Notes: a model not told the origin generated them from the sequence alone. DNA of 64,000 nt from Streptococcaceae bacterium (GCA_031270325.1 JAISXW010000011.1:80221-144220); one strand, 5' to 3'. Positions 9,313 to 19,378 are shown, numbered from the stretch's first letter. A program made the numbers and translations.

Positions 9313-9825
9313 ATGAACTTAAAGAACTACATTGCAACAATTCCAGATTATCCAGAAAAAGGCATTGAATTTCGAGATATTTCGCCCCTGATGGCAGATG
9401 GCAATGCTTATAGTTATGCCATCAGAGAAATTGTGCAATATGCGCAAGATAAAGAAATTGATATGATTGTAGGTCCTGAGGCAAGAGGCTTTATTGTCGG
9501 GTGTCCGGTGGCTTTTGAATTGGGAATTGGCTTTGCCCCCGTTAGAAAACCGGGAAAATTACCACGGGAAGTCATTGAGGCGCAATATGAAAAAGAATAT
9601 GGCTTTGATACCCTGACGATGCATGCTGATGCGATTCAACCGGGGCAACGTGTCTTGATTGTTGATGATCTATTAGCGACAGGTGGTACGGTGCAAGCCA
9701 CGATTGCTATGGTTGAACAGCTCGGAGGGATTGTTGCGGGTTGTGCTTTCTTGATTGAGTTGGATGACTTAAAGGGTCGTGAAAAAATTGGCGATTATGC
9801 CTACAAAGTCTTGATGCATTATTAA
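9313..9825 (+). CDS. apt: adenine phosphoribosyltransferase
   Basis: Apt converts adenine and PRPP to AMP. The 170-residue protein carries [10 protein letters not shown] near residue 56 and the PRPP-binding signature [13 protein letters not shown] near 117-129; its length is normal. AAGGAG precedes the ATG. It ends the rnz-recJ-apt gene group; recJ-apt adjacency is common in streptococci and lactococci. Confidence 0.96.
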   Translation: MNLKNYIATIPDYPEKGIEFRDISPLMADGNAYSYAIREIVQYAQDKEIDMIVGPEARGFIVGCPVAFELGIGFAPVRKPGKLPREVIEAQYEKEYGFDTLTMHADAIQPGQRVLIVDDLLATGGTVQATIAMVEQLGGIVAGCAFLIELDDLKGREKIGDYAYKVLMHY

Positions 9826-9843
9826 AATGTTCCAGCTTTGTGG

Positions 9844-9914
9844 TAGAATAGGAATAGTGTTTCTGCTAGGTGAGGCTCAAGTGCATTTTGAGCTAAAGAC
9901 CGATACTTTATAAT
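9844..9914 (+). promoter_or_regulatory. putative rpoE promoters and leader hairpin
   Basis: Two -10-like hexamers precede rpoE: TAGAAT (9844-9849) and TATAAT (9909-9914). The second lies only 13 bp before the TTG start and overlaps the GGAG ribosome site, so the first is the more likely functional one. Between them GCTCAA / TTGAGC (9875-9893) can form a weak hairpin. Confidence 0.4.
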
Positions 9915-9927
9915 GGAGATAAATAGA

Positions 9928-10521
9928 TTGAAAATTAAAGCATTTAAAAACCAAGACTTGTCAGAACTTTCGATGATTGAAGTGGCTCACGCCATGCTAG
10001 AAGAAAAAGGCAAGGAAATGCCGTTTAACGTTCTTGTCAATGACATTCAAGATTATCTAAGTAAATCAGATAGCGAAATTCGTGAGCGGTTATCACGCTT
10101 CTATACGGAACTCAACACGGATGGTAGCTTTATTCCACTTGGCAATAATGTTTGGGCCTTGCGTTCATGGTATGCCATTGATGAGATTGATGAAGAAGTA
10201 GTTGCCCTTGACGAGCTGGATGAAGAGGGCGAACGTCCTCAGAAAAAACGCAAAAAAGTCAATGCTTTTGCTGTGGATGGGATTGATATTGACTATAATG
10301 ATGATGATCCCGAAGATGATGATCAAATCACAGAGCTTGAAGTCGTTTATGAAGATGAGAATCCAGATGACGAAAAAGATGAAGTTGAAGCATTTGACGT
10401 GGAACTTGAAGAAGTAGAAATTGATGATGTCGCAGTTGACACTATCGAAGCAGAAGATGATAACGAAGATGATGATGAAGATGAGGGAGGTAACGAAGCA
10501 GAAGAGGTGACTAAAAAATAG
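9928..10521 (+). CDS. rpoE: RNA polymerase delta subunit
   Basis: The delta subunit lowers non-specific DNA and RNA binding by RNA polymerase and speeds its recycling. The N-terminal domain (about 1-90) begins [20 protein letters not shown] and the C-terminal half is an acidic tail of Asp/Glu runs. I start at the TTG (9928), because the family begins at this Lys-Ile-Lys and GGAG lies 8 bp upstream; an in-frame ATG at 9913 would add five residues. Length (197) is typical of the lactococcal/streptococcal protein. A hairpin terminator follows. Confidence 0.93.
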   Translation: MKIKAFKNQDLSELSMIEVAHAMLEEKGKEMPFNVLVNDIQDYLSKSDSEIRERLSRFYTELNTDGSFIPLGNNVWALRSWYAIDEIDEEVVALDELDEEGERPQKKRKKVNAFAVDGIDIDYNDDDPEDDDQITELEVVYEDENPDDEKDEVEAFDVELEEVEIDDVAVDTIEAEDDNEDDDEDEGGNEAEEVTKK

Positions 10522-10545
10522 TGGCGTAAGCCGTGTTTTTTAGTT

Positions 10546-10569
10546 AAATCCTTGCTTTTCAAGGATTTT
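10546..10569 (+). terminator. rpoE terminator hairpin overlapping the mltG promoter
   Basis: AAATCCTTG / CAAGGATTT with a five-base loop and a short T run. The TTGCTT -35 of the mltG promoter lies within it. Confidence 0.7.
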
Positions 10570-10579
10570 CGTGTATAAT
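10552..10579 (+). promoter_or_regulatory. mltG promoter
   Basis: TTGCTT (10552-10557), 16 bp, TATAAT (10574-10579). The transcript would start near 10586, which favours the TTG start at 10646 over the GTG at 10595. Confidence 0.75.
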
Positions 10580-10645
10580 CTAAAATGATAACTCGTGACA
10601 TGTCAAGACTGGCTGGATGTCATAGGAAAGCGGAAGATAGTTAAT

Positions 10646-12268
10646 TTGGTAGAAAAAGATACGAAAAAATTTGAACGAGAAACCTTTAAGGACAAGATTC
10701 TACGCCAATTAGAAGAGGCCAATCGTTCCTTGGATGACGTTGCTTCAGAAACTGGCTTTGCTACGCCTCAAAAAGCGGCGCAGGATAGTCCGGTTACAGC
10801 GAAACCTTCAACTTTTGCTGAAAAGTTAAAGGAAAATCAGCTTATTAGCGCCAAGCAAGACGAAGCGGCTCTTTTTTCTGCTGATGTGCTTGTGTCTGAC
10901 GATCAGTATCAGGCAGAAATTGCGGATGATGCGATAGCGGTGGAGGATTCTCAGCCGCTTGCAGCAGCTGTTGATGCCTTTAAAATAAGACGCCATCGAA
11001 CCTCGAAAGCAGCTTTGGAAACGGATGAATCAGATAGTTTAGGGGATACATCGGAAATTAAAAATTTAAAACGTGTCACGCGACAATCTCATGAAAATTA
11101 CACGCGATCAGCTAAGAAAAAGTCTAAAAAAACAGCTGGCAAGATTATTGCTAGCGTTGTTTTAGTCCTTTTTATCACAGGTGGGGCAACTGCCTTCTTT
11201 GGTATCAAGTATATCAAAAGTGAACTTCAACCGTATAGCTTAACCGATAAAACGGTTAAAGCAATTGAAATCCCTGCGGGTGTCTCTAGCAAGGAGATCG
11301 GCCAGATTCTTGAGAAAAAGAATATTATCAAGAATGCCACGGCTTTTCAATATTATACAAAATTGAACAGCTTGACAGGGTTTAAATCTGGCTACTATAA
11401 CTTGTCTCCCAACATGACCTTGAAGCAGATTGCTGAGACTTTGCAACAAGGTGGTACCGCTAAACCAGTTGAACCGATTTTAGGAAAAATAACGATTCCA
11501 GAAGGTTATACCATTGATCAGATGGCGGATAAGATGTCAGATAATGTGGCAACGAAATCGACGAAAGATAAAACACCTTTCACCAAAGAAGCTTTCTTAA
11601 AAGTTGTGACAGACGCTGCTTTTATTGATAAGATGAAAGCAACTTATCCGACTCTTTTCGCTGCTTTACCAGACGCAGCATCGGGTGTTAAATATCAGCT
11701 GGAGGGCTACCTCTTCCCAGCGACCTATGAATACACTAAAAAATCAACGATGACGACGATTGTGACACAAATGATTGCCGCTATGGATCAAAATTTGCAA
11801 CCCTATTATGATAAGATAAAAGCGACTCATATGACGGTTAATGAGGTACTATCTATTGCAGCATTAACCGAAAAAGAAGCAAACAATGACGCCGATAGAC
11901 GAAATGTGGCACAAGTTTTCTACAATCGGATGAATGTCGGCATGACCTTGGGTTCTAATATTTCGATTTTGTATGCAGAGGGTAAACTCGGTCAAAAGAC
12001 AACCTTGGCAGAGGACGCAGCCATCGATACATTGTTGGATTCGCCTTTTAATCTGTATACTCATTTGGGTTATGGTCCGGGTCCGGTCACAAATCCGAGC
12101 TTATCGGCGATAAAAGCTGCAGTTGAGCCGACAGATAATAATGATCTGTACTTTGTGGCGGATGTCACGACAGGCAAGGTTTACTTCTCAGAAACGGCAC
12201 AAGATCATCAGGCAAATGTTCAAAAATATGTCAATGACAAGTTAGCAGCGGGAGAGACGCATCAGTAA
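10646..12268 (+). CDS. mltG: endolytic murein transglycosylase MltG (YceG-like)
   Basis: MltG cleaves nascent glycan strands at the membrane and limits their length. The 540-residue product has a cytoplasmic N-terminal region of about 165 residues, one transmembrane helix (about 166-190), and a YceG/LysM-like then catalytic ectodomain containing IPEGYTIDQMA and the catalytic Glu in ALTEKEANND near 407. The start chosen is TTG with GGAAG 9 bp upstream; a GTG at 10595 in frame lacks a ribosome site and lies only about 9 bases after the expected transcript start. Confidence 0.9.
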   Translation: MVEKDTKKFERETFKDKILRQLEEANRSLDDVASETGFATPQKAAQDSPVTAKPSTFAEKLKENQLISAKQDEAALFSADVLVSDDQYQAEIADDAIAVEDSQPLAAAVDAFKIRRHRTSKAALETDESDSLGDTSEIKNLKRVTRQSHENYTRSAKKKSKKTAGKIIASVVLVLFITGGATAFFGIKYIKSELQPYSLTDKTVKAIEIPAGVSSKEIGQILEKKNIIKNATAFQYYTKLNSLTGFKSGYYNLSPNMTLKQIAETLQQGGTAKPVEPILGKITIPEGYTIDQMADKMSDNVATKSTKDKTPFTKEAFLKVVTDAAFIDKMKATYPTLFAALPDAASGVKYQLEGYLFPATYEYTKKSTMTTIVTQMIAAMDQNLQPYYDKIKATHMTVNEVLSIAALTEKEANNDADRRNVAQVFYNRMNVGMTLGSNISILYAEGKLGQKTTLAEDAAIDTLLDSPFNLYTHLGYGPGPVTNPSLSAIKAAVEPTDNNDLYFVADVTTGKVYFSETAQDHQANVQKYVNDKLAAGETHQ

Positions 12269-12318
12269 TAGGGTCAAAGAGCCCGAATAAAATTTTAAAA
12301 ATAGATAAAAGAAAGGAA

Positions 12319-12381
12319 ATGAGTTTCATCCAGACGAGTAGGGAAAGATTACGAATTAATTAGCGCTAGATGCTAATCTTT
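12319..12381 (+). promoter_or_regulatory. structured greA leader with possible 14-codon ORF
   Basis: AAAGATTA (12344-12351) can pair with TAATCTTT (12374-12381), and an alternative TTAGC/GCTAA stem lies within the loop. A small open frame, MSFIQTSRERLRIN (12319-12363), ends inside this structure, but its AAAGGA is only 2 bp from the ATG. No U tract follows the hairpin. Confidence 0.35.
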
Positions 12382-12404
12382 TGGGTGGCTCAATAAACTA
12401 AATA

Positions 12405-12887
12405 ATGGCAGATACAAAAACATATCAAATGACTCGTGAGGGTTTTGAAGAATTAGAAGCAGAATTAGACAATCTTAAACTGGTAAAACGGGCTGAAGTT
12501 GTGGAACGGATTAAAGTTGCACGTTCTTATGGTGATTTATCAGAGAACTCAGAGTATGAAGCAGCCAAAGATGAACAGGCTTTTGTCGAAGGACGGATTG
12601 CAACAGTGGAAACGATGATTCGCAATGCTGAAATTGTTGATAATGCTGGTGTGAAACGCAATGAAGTGGCACTTGGCAAAACCGTGACCTTTGTTGAAGT
12701 TGGCGAAAAAGAGAAAGAAACCTATAAAATCGTAGGCTCTGCAGAAGCAGACCCGTTCAATGGTAAAATTTCAAACGAATCTCCTATCGCAGCCGCATTA
12801 ATTGGGCGTAAGACAGGCGATAAAGTGGCCATCACGCTGCCTTTTGGTGAGGTAATTGTCGAAATTACTAAGGTGACAGCCAAGTAA
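12405..12887 (+). CDS. greA: transcription elongation factor GreA
   Basis: GreA stimulates transcript cleavage by backtracked RNA polymerase. The 160-residue protein has the N-terminal coiled coil with [19 protein letters not shown] near residues 45-63, which carries the acidic tip, and the C-terminal FKBP-like domain ending VEITKV. Length is normal. It is separated from mltG by 136 bp. No good Shine-Dalgarno is visible before the ATG; the nearest G-rich stretch (GGGTGG) is about 16 bp away, so the upstream hairpin may matter for initiation. Confidence 0.95.
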   Translation: MADTKTYQMTREGFEELEAELDNLKLVKRAEVVERIKVARSYGDLSENSEYEAAKDEQAFVEGRIATVETMIRNAEIVDNAGVKRNEVALGKTVTFVEVGEKEKETYKIVGSAEADPFNGKISNESPIAAALIGRKTGDKVAITLPFGEVIVEITKVTAK

Positions 12888-12924
12888 AGTTGCAGGGCTT
12901 AAGTTCAGCAGTTACTATCATGCT

Positions 12925-12952
12925 AAAAAGTTGTCTAGGAGGCAGCTTTTTT
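12925..12952 (+). terminator. greA terminator
   Basis: AAAGTTGTCT / AGGCAGCTTT with G-T wobbles, then a run of T. Confidence 0.85.
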
Positions 12953-12991
12953 GACTGCGTTCTATTAACTGGCTGTCTTAGTTTTAGTGAA

Positions 12992-13019
12992 CCAGCCCTT
13001 ACCATGAGGGCTGGCTTTT
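12992..13019 (+). terminator. second terminator-like hairpin downstream of greA
   Basis: Perfect CCAGCCCT / AGGGCTGG stem with a seven-base loop and CTTTT. No gene lies between this and the greA terminator. Confidence 0.65.
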
Positions 13020-13118
13020 GTCATGTCCGCGATCGGTTCAACCACTTGTGAATGCTGAGTCATGGTCGAGTTTTTCCGAGTGCCTTACTGGGCAAGCGAG
13101 AAGTTTTGCCAAAACAGC

Positions 13119-13414
13119 GAGTCTTTTAACACCATTGTCGAGTCATTGATATCTGATGTCGGGAAATTTATACCGACAATCAGGTTATTGATATCTGAAG
13201 TCGGGTCTTTTATACCGAACATTAGGTTATTGATATCTGATGTTGGGTCTTTTATACCGACGATCAGGTCATTGATATCTGAAGTCGGGTCTTTTATACC
13301 GAACATTAGGTTATTGATATCTAATGTTGGGTCTTTTATTCCGACGATCAGGTTATTGATATCTGATGTCAGGTCTTTTATACCGAACATCAGGTCTTTT
13401 ATATCGACCATCGG
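13119..13414. repeat. array B: about 14 units of 21 bp in 42-bp pairs
   Basis: Two alternating half-units, GGTTATTGATATCTGATGTC and GGTCTTTTATACCGACGATC, each 21 bp, give a 42-bp higher-order repeat. The first half-unit is centred on the palindrome GATATC. Since 21 is a multiple of 3, long frames are open on both strands, encoding a pure repeat of the LLISDVGSFIPTIR kind with no start signal; I do not call either a gene. Confidence 0.9.
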
Positions 13415-13830
13415 GGCATTTTGCTCTGACGTTTTAGCGTTAAAAGGCTGCAGGCAATGGGTTTCTGGCAAACTCCGAGAGTTGTCAGGCTGCGAATGAT
13501 CTTGGAAGGGTCACAATCAACCAGCTGAAATCCGAAATGAGCCTCTCAGGTCAGGTGTCGACTTGCAAACGAACGATAAGGCGCTAGCCTAGTAGGATAG
13601 CTGCCCTCGCTTTTGCTAAAACTCGTTCTATATTTTGTGGCACTCGTTTCACTTTTAGCGAGACTGTCTGCCATGACAAGCGTAGGATAGCGGAACTTTC
13701 GCTATCTCGTGATTGTGTCATGCGTTTATCAGGCATATTGACATCATCTAGCTGTTTTGTGATGTTTAGCGTGATGCCTTGTGGTGCTCAGCTGGATTCG
13801 GCAACCTCTTTTTTTAGCAAAAAACATCAA
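13415..13830. other. intergenic stretch without genes; traces of family E repeats
   Basis: I see no credible coding frame. 13615-13677 reads as about three degraded 21-bp units resembling array E (CCTCGCTTTTGCTAAAACTC and similar). GATAGCG / CGCTATC (13686-13706) forms a 7-bp hairpin. Confidence 0.6.
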
Positions 13831-13837
13831 ATCATGA

Positions 13838-13860
13838 TAAAATGGTCAAATAAGGTCAGA
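13838..13860 (+). promoter_or_regulatory. ctsR-clpC promoter with CtsR operator
   Basis: Extended -10 TGA-TAAAAT (hexamer 13838-13843) is followed directly by GGTCAAA-TAA-GGTCAGA (13844-13860), the tandem heptad of the CtsR box with one mismatch. The operator covers the expected transcript start, consistent with autorepression. Confidence 0.85.
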
Positions 13861-14027
13861 AAAAAGTGATGGTTAGGTGATAATAGATCAATCAAAACGT
13901 TGCGACGGTTTGGTTAGAGGTTAGCGTGGTTCAGGAAGTGCTATCGTTTGTCTTGTACTTCTTTGTTTGATGACTGAGGTGTGCAAGACTGACTCTCAAT
14001 GTGACGTGCGTGATGAAGGGAGAAAAT

Positions 14028-14468
14028 GTGAAAAATACATCAGATATGATAGAAAAGTATCTCAAAGAGTTGCTTTCACAAGCGGCAGAAATTGAAATTC
14101 GTCGCTCGGAAATTGCGGCCTATTTTGGCGTTGTGCCGAGTCAGATTAACTATGTCATCAAGACGCGTTTCACTTTGCCCAAAGGATTTGAAGTCGAAAG
14201 TAAGCGCGGCGGTGGTGGTTATATCCGAATTGTTAAAATTCAATATTCGGATGACCATGAATTTTTGATGGATATTTTATCAAAAATGCCGGAAAAATTG
14301 TCGATTGCCATGACTCAGGATTTGCTGCAATTGATTTTTAATGAGCAGATCATTACCGAACGAGAAGGCAATCTCCTGTTAGCGACTTTGAGTCAGTCTA
14401 TTTTGACAGATATGCAGCGGTCGATTCTTTTGACCGCAATCATCCATCGGTTGGACAAGCTGGATTAA
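14028..14468 (+). CDS. ctsR: class III stress repressor CtsR
   Basis: CtsR represses clp genes at normal temperature by binding tandem heptads. The 146-residue product has the winged-helix N terminus with AAYFGVVPSQINYVIKTRF and the characteristic glycine-rich wing KRGGGGYIRI near residue 62. I start at GTG 14028, which has AAGGGAG 5 bp upstream and gives MKNTSDMIEKYL, the usual N terminus; an upstream in-frame start at 14001 lacks a ribosome site. clpC follows after 51 bp. The McsA and McsB genes found in Bacillus are absent, as usual in streptococci and lactococci. Confidence 0.94.
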   Translation: MKNTSDMIEKYLKELLSQAAEIEIRRSEIAAYFGVVPSQINYVIKTRFTLPKGFEVESKRGGGGYIRIVKIQYSDDHEFLMDILSKMPEKLSIAMTQDLLQLIFNEQIITEREGNLLLATLSQSILTDMQRSILLTAIIHRLDKLD

Positions 14469-14519
14469 ATAAAAGTCCTGTGTAGTCGCCTCAACATCTT
14501 ACAAGGGAAATAACGATAA

Positions 14520-16964
14520 ATGACACAAAATTATACAACTATACTTCAAGAAATCTTAAACACAGCGCGTATTTTCGCGGCTGGGAATGGCTATCGCTAT
14601 GCGGAGACTGAGCATGTGTTAGCTGGGATGCTCTCAAGTGATGATAGCTTTGGCCAAAACATTTTGACAGATCATGATGTCAAGATTGAGATGGCACTAG
14701 AAGAGATTGAGCAACATCAGATAGAGGGAAAAACAGTAGCGAGTCAGGAGGTTAAATTTTCTCCCAAAGTCGAGCAGTTGCTACTGGAGGCAGATGGACT
14801 TGCGTTACAAAACCATTTAACAGAAACTGGGTCTGAGCATTTGCTTTATGTGATGCTCACTGATGATGATAATGTGGCGAAGAAGATTTTAGAGATTCAT
14901 CAGATCAAAATATCTGAGATCCTCAAAGATTTGGTTGAACTTGGGAATATGACGGTTAAGAAAACTGTCAGAAAAGCAGTGACACCGATGGGAAAAAGAG
15001 ATGTCGCCTCTGGAGTTTCGGCTGCTAGTTTGACACCAACGCTGGATTCTGTGGCACGTGATGTGACAGAAGATGCGAGACAGGGGCGCATTGATCCGAT
15101 GATTGGACGCGAGAAAGAAATTGAGCGTGTGGTTCATATTCTTAGCCGCCGCACTAAAAATAATCCTGTGCTTGTCGGAGAACCGGGTGTTGGTAAATCG
15201 GCGATTATTGAAGGTCTAGCACAGCGTATCGTAGATGGCAATATTCCAATCAATATGCAGGGTGTCCGGCTCATGTCACTTAATATTGCTAATGTTGTCG
15301 CAGGAACTAAATTTCGCGGCGAATTTGAAGATCGGATGACGGCGATTGTCGATGAAGTGAGTCAAGATGCCAACACCATTGTTTTTGTTGATGAATTGCA
15401 CACGATTGTCGGTGCTGGTGGCGGGACGGATTCGGTTACAGATGCTTCAAATATCATGAAACCGGCATTAGCTCGTGGCGATTTCCAACTAATTGGCGCA
15501 ACGACTTTCAATGAGTATCAAAAATATATCGAAAAAGATGCCGCATTGGAACGCCGATTTGCTAAAGTGGTAATCGAAGAACCTACGGCAGAAGAAACGA
15601 TTGCCATTTTACAAGGGTTAAAACCAAAATTTGAAGTCTTTCATCAAGTGGTATTTGATGATGACGCTGTGAAGGCAGCAGTGCAACTCAGTGTTCGCTA
15701 TCTGCCAAGCCGTAGACTGCCAGATAAGGCGATTGATTTGCTTGACGAAGCAGCTGCAGCCGTTAAAATATCAGCTAAAAGCAACCTGTCTCAGCAAAGT
15801 AGCCTCGAGAAACAACTCATTAGTCTCGATGAACGCTTACAGTCAGCAGTGATTGAGCAAGACTTTGGACTGGCGAAAAAGTTACATCAAGAATTTAAAC
15901 AATTGGAAGAGCAACAAGACAAACTTATAGTTCAAGCCGATTCAGGACGTGTGACGGAAGCTAATGTGTTTGCAGTTGTCGCTAATTTAACGGGTGTGCC
16001 AGTTGCACAAATGACGAAAAGTGAGCTGACACGCCTGATTCAGCTCGAAAAAGAATTACACAAGCGTGTTGTCGGTCAAAGTGAAGCGGTTAGTGCTGTT
16101 GCGAGTGCGATTCGTCGCAGTCGTTCAGGAGTTTCTGATGATCGACGGCCGATGGGCTCGTTTATGTTTCTGGGGCCAACGGGTGTCGGCAAAACAGAAC
16201 TTGCCAAAGCTTTGGCAGAGACTGTTTTTGGTGATGAAAACAGTATGATTCGCATCGACATGAGCGAATACATGGAAAAATTTACGACCAGTCGGCTAGT
16301 CGGTGCGCCTCCGGGATATGTCGGGTATGATGAGGGCGGCCAACTGACTGAGCAAGTGAGAAATAAGCCTTATGCGGTTGTCTTGCTTGATGAAGCTGAA
16401 AAAGCACATCCAGATGTCTTTAATTTATTGTTGCAAATTTTGGATGATGGCTTCATCACAGATGGCAAGGGACGTAAAGTAGATTTTCGGAATACGATTA
16501 TCATCATGACCAGTAACCTTGGTGCGACCTCACTCCGTGATGACAAAACAGTTGGCTTTGGTGCTGCAGATGTGTCAACTGACTATGAGGCGATGAAGGC
16601 TAAGGTCCTCGAAGAAGTGAAAAAGCGCTATCGACCTGAGTTTTTAAATCGGATTGATGCGCGCATTGTTTTTCATCCTTTAACAGAGAAAGAGCTGTCT
16701 GAGATTGTTAAAATCATGGCCAAACCTCTGATTAAACGATTGGCAGAACGGCATATCACGCTAAAAATAGCCACAAGTGCATACCAAGTACTTGCTCAAA
16801 AAGGCTTTGAGCCAGAGTATGGTGCAAGGCCAATTAGAAAAGCATTGGAAAAAGAACTCGAAAATCCGATTTCGGATAAAATATTGTCTGGGGAAATCAA
16901 GTCTGGCGGTCAGCTCACAGTAGGTGTCAGTCGGGGACGGCTTGTCATCAAAGTAAAAGGATAG
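14520..16964 (+). CDS. clpC: ATP-dependent Clp protease ATPase ClpC
   Basis: ClpC is an AAA+ unfoldase that feeds substrates to ClpP. The 814-residue protein has an N domain with two Clp repeats (1-140), AAA1 with GEPGVGKS near 220 and VDELHTIVGAG, a middle coiled coil with a UVR-like segment near 440-480, and AAA2 with GPTGVGKT near 552 and LLDEAEKAHP. It is co-transcribed with ctsR and shares its CtsR operator. The adaptor MecA (63100-63762) and ClpP (35613-36209) are also in this window. Confidence 0.95.
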   Translation: MTQNYTTILQEILNTARIFAAGNGYRYAETEHVLAGMLSSDDSFGQNILTDHDVKIEMALEEIEQHQIEGKTVASQEVKFSPKVEQLLLEADGLALQNHLTETGSEHLLYVMLTDDDNVAKKILEIHQIKISEILKDLVELGNMTVKKTVRKAVTPMGKRDVASGVSAASLTPTLDSVARDVTEDARQGRIDPMIGREKEIERVVHILSRRTKNNPVLVGEPGVGKSAIIEGLAQRIVDGNIPINMQGVRLMSLNIANVVAGTKFRGEFEDRMTAIVDEVSQDANTIVFVDELHTIVGAGGGTDSVTDASNIMKPALARGDFQLIGATTFNEYQKYIEKDAALERRFAKVVIEEPTAEETIAILQGLKPKFEVFHQVVFDDDAVKAAVQLSVRYLPSRRLPDKAIDLLDEAAAAVKISAKSNLSQQSSLEKQLISLDERLQSAVIEQDFGLAKKLHQEFKQLEEQQDKLIVQADSGRVTEANVFAVVANLTGVPVAQMTKSELTRLIQLEKELHKRVVGQSEAVSAVASAIRRSRSGVSDDRRPMGSFMFLGPTGVGKTELAKALAETVFGDENSMIRIDMSEYMEKFTTSRLVGAPPGYVGYDEGGQLTEQVRNKPYAVVLLDEAEKAHPDVFNLLLQILDDGFITDGKGRKVDFRNTIIIMTSNLGATSLRDDKTVGFGAADVSTDYEAMKAKVLEEVKKRYRPEFLNRIDARIVFHPLTEKELSEIVKIMAKPLIKRLAERHITLKIATSAYQVLAQKGFEPEYGARPIRKALEKELENPISDKILSGEIKSGGQLTVGVSRGRLVIKVKG

Positions 16965-17028
16965 GCAGTGTTTAAGCTGAAGTCTTTGTTCTCGGAAAAA
17001 TTTGTTTTAGTTGTGCGTGTGTAAATAG

Positions 17029-17057
17029 TTGTAAAAAAAACGTTTTCACGGTATAAT
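17029..17057 (+). promoter_or_regulatory. hpf promoter with cre site in the spacer
   Basis: TTGTAA (17029-17034), 17 bp, TATAAT (17052-17057). The spacer contains AAAAAACGTTTTCA (17035-17048), a 13/14 match to the CcpA consensus WGWAARCGYTTWCW. A site here would block polymerase, fitting carbon-catabolite repression. Confidence 0.75.
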
Positions 17058-17088
17058 GAAAATAATAAAAGATAAAGAGGTGATTATC

Positions 17089-17640
17089 ATGATTAAGTTT
17101 AACATTCGCGGGGAAAATATCGAAGTAACAGACAGTATCCGCAACTACGTTGAAGAAAAAATCAGTAAACTTGAAAAGTATTTCACTGAAAATCAAGAGC
17201 TGATAGCCTATGTCAATCTGAAAGTTTACACAGAAAAGACTTCAAAAGTGGAAGTCACAATTCCTGTCAAAAACATTACTTTGCGGGCAGAAGATACGTC
17301 TCAAGAACTCTATGGTTCTGTTGATTTGGTTCAAGAAAAATTGGAACGCCAAATCCGCAAATACAAGACTAAGGTTCAAAGAAAACGGACGCATGTTGCT
17401 ACTGGGAAAGTCTTTGAAACCTTTGTAGACTTGTCACCAGAAGAAGAAATCGAAGCGTCAAATATTGAAATCGTTAGAACTAAAAATATTGACTTGAAAC
17501 CAATGGATGCTGAAGAGGCTGTGCTTCAGATGGATCTGATTGATCATGATTTCTTCGTTTTTACAGATAGTGAAACCAATGCGACAAGTATTGTCTACCG
17601 CAGAGAAGATGGCAATATTGGTTTGATCGAAACCAACTAA
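17089..17640 (+). CDS. hpf: long-form ribosome hibernation promoting factor
   Basis: Long HPF (YfiA in lactococci) pairs 70S ribosomes into inactive 100S dimers. The 183-residue protein has the S30AE N domain (MIKFNIRGENIEVTDSI to about 100) and the C-terminal dimerisation domain (EAVLQMDLIDHDFFVFTDSE to the end). I start at ATG 17089 with AAAGAGGTG upstream rather than 33 bp earlier. A cre-like site in its promoter suggests induction when sugar runs low. Confidence 0.94.
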   Translation: MIKFNIRGENIEVTDSIRNYVEEKISKLEKYFTENQELIAYVNLKVYTEKTSKVEVTIPVKNITLRAEDTSQELYGSVDLVQEKLERQIRKYKTKVQRKRTHVATGKVFETFVDLSPEEEIEASNIEIVRTKNIDLKPMDAEEAVLQMDLIDHDFFVFTDSETNATSIVYRREDGNIGLIETN

Positions 17641-17677
17641 ACGGTCGGTAAATTTGTAGCCCCAAAAATAATCATCA

Positions 17678-17720
17678 AAAGCAAACGAAGGTCGAATGTG
17701 ATCCACTCGTTTGCTTTTTT
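17678..17720 (+). terminator. hpf terminator, first copy of the shared terminator module
   Basis: AGCAAACGA / TCGTTTGCT stem plus six T. Nearly the same sequence ends clpP (36245-36286) and msmK (60636-60678). Confidence 0.92.
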
Positions 17721-17758
17721 GCTTGCGCTCTTGAAACTAGAGGAAGAAGAAGTCGAGG

Positions 17759-17884
17759 GAACTCGGAAGTCGTAGTTCGGAACTAGAAAGTCGTAGTTCA
17801 AACTAGCAAATTCGGAGTTCCGAACTAAGTCTTTCTAACTCCGAACACGGTCGTTCTGTCTCCAAACTAGAAACTCCGACTTCA
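17759..17884. repeat. array G1: six 21-bp units
   Basis: Exact 21-bp spacing of GAAC-containing units such as GAACTCGGAAGTCGTAGTTC and GAACTAAGTCTTTCTAACTC. The junctions form GTTCGGAAC or GTTCCGAAC palindromes. Related units occur at 36993-37075 and 60740-60830. Confidence 0.85.
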
Positions 17885-17947
17885 AAGCCCGCTCCTAGTC
17901 TGTCAAAATGTTGTCAGGCTTTTTCTGAAACGGTTTGGTTTTTTCCC

Positions 17948-17976
17948 TTGAAATATTCGTAAATAAGTGGTAATAT
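17948..17976 (+). promoter_or_regulatory. eno promoter
   Basis: TTGAAA (17948-17953), 17 bp, TAATAT (17971-17976). AAAGGAG precedes the ATG. Confidence 0.8.
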
Positions 17977-17990
17977 AAGTGGGTAATTAA

Positions 17991-19355
<1,365 letters not shown>

Positions 19356-19378
19356 TTTGATAGAACAGTTTGTTGCAG

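Noticed and set aside
10347..10601. 84-codon Ser-rich minus frame opposite rpoE
   Set aside because: It is the complement of the acidic GAT/GAA codon tail of the delta subunit.
13062..13499. 145-codon plus frame and 128-codon minus frame over array B
   Set aside because: Same artefact of a 21/42-bp repeat; no signal peptide, promoter or ribosome site.
17926..17947. cre site before eno (TGAAACGGTTTGGT)
   Set aside because: About four mismatches to the consensus, including the central CG region.
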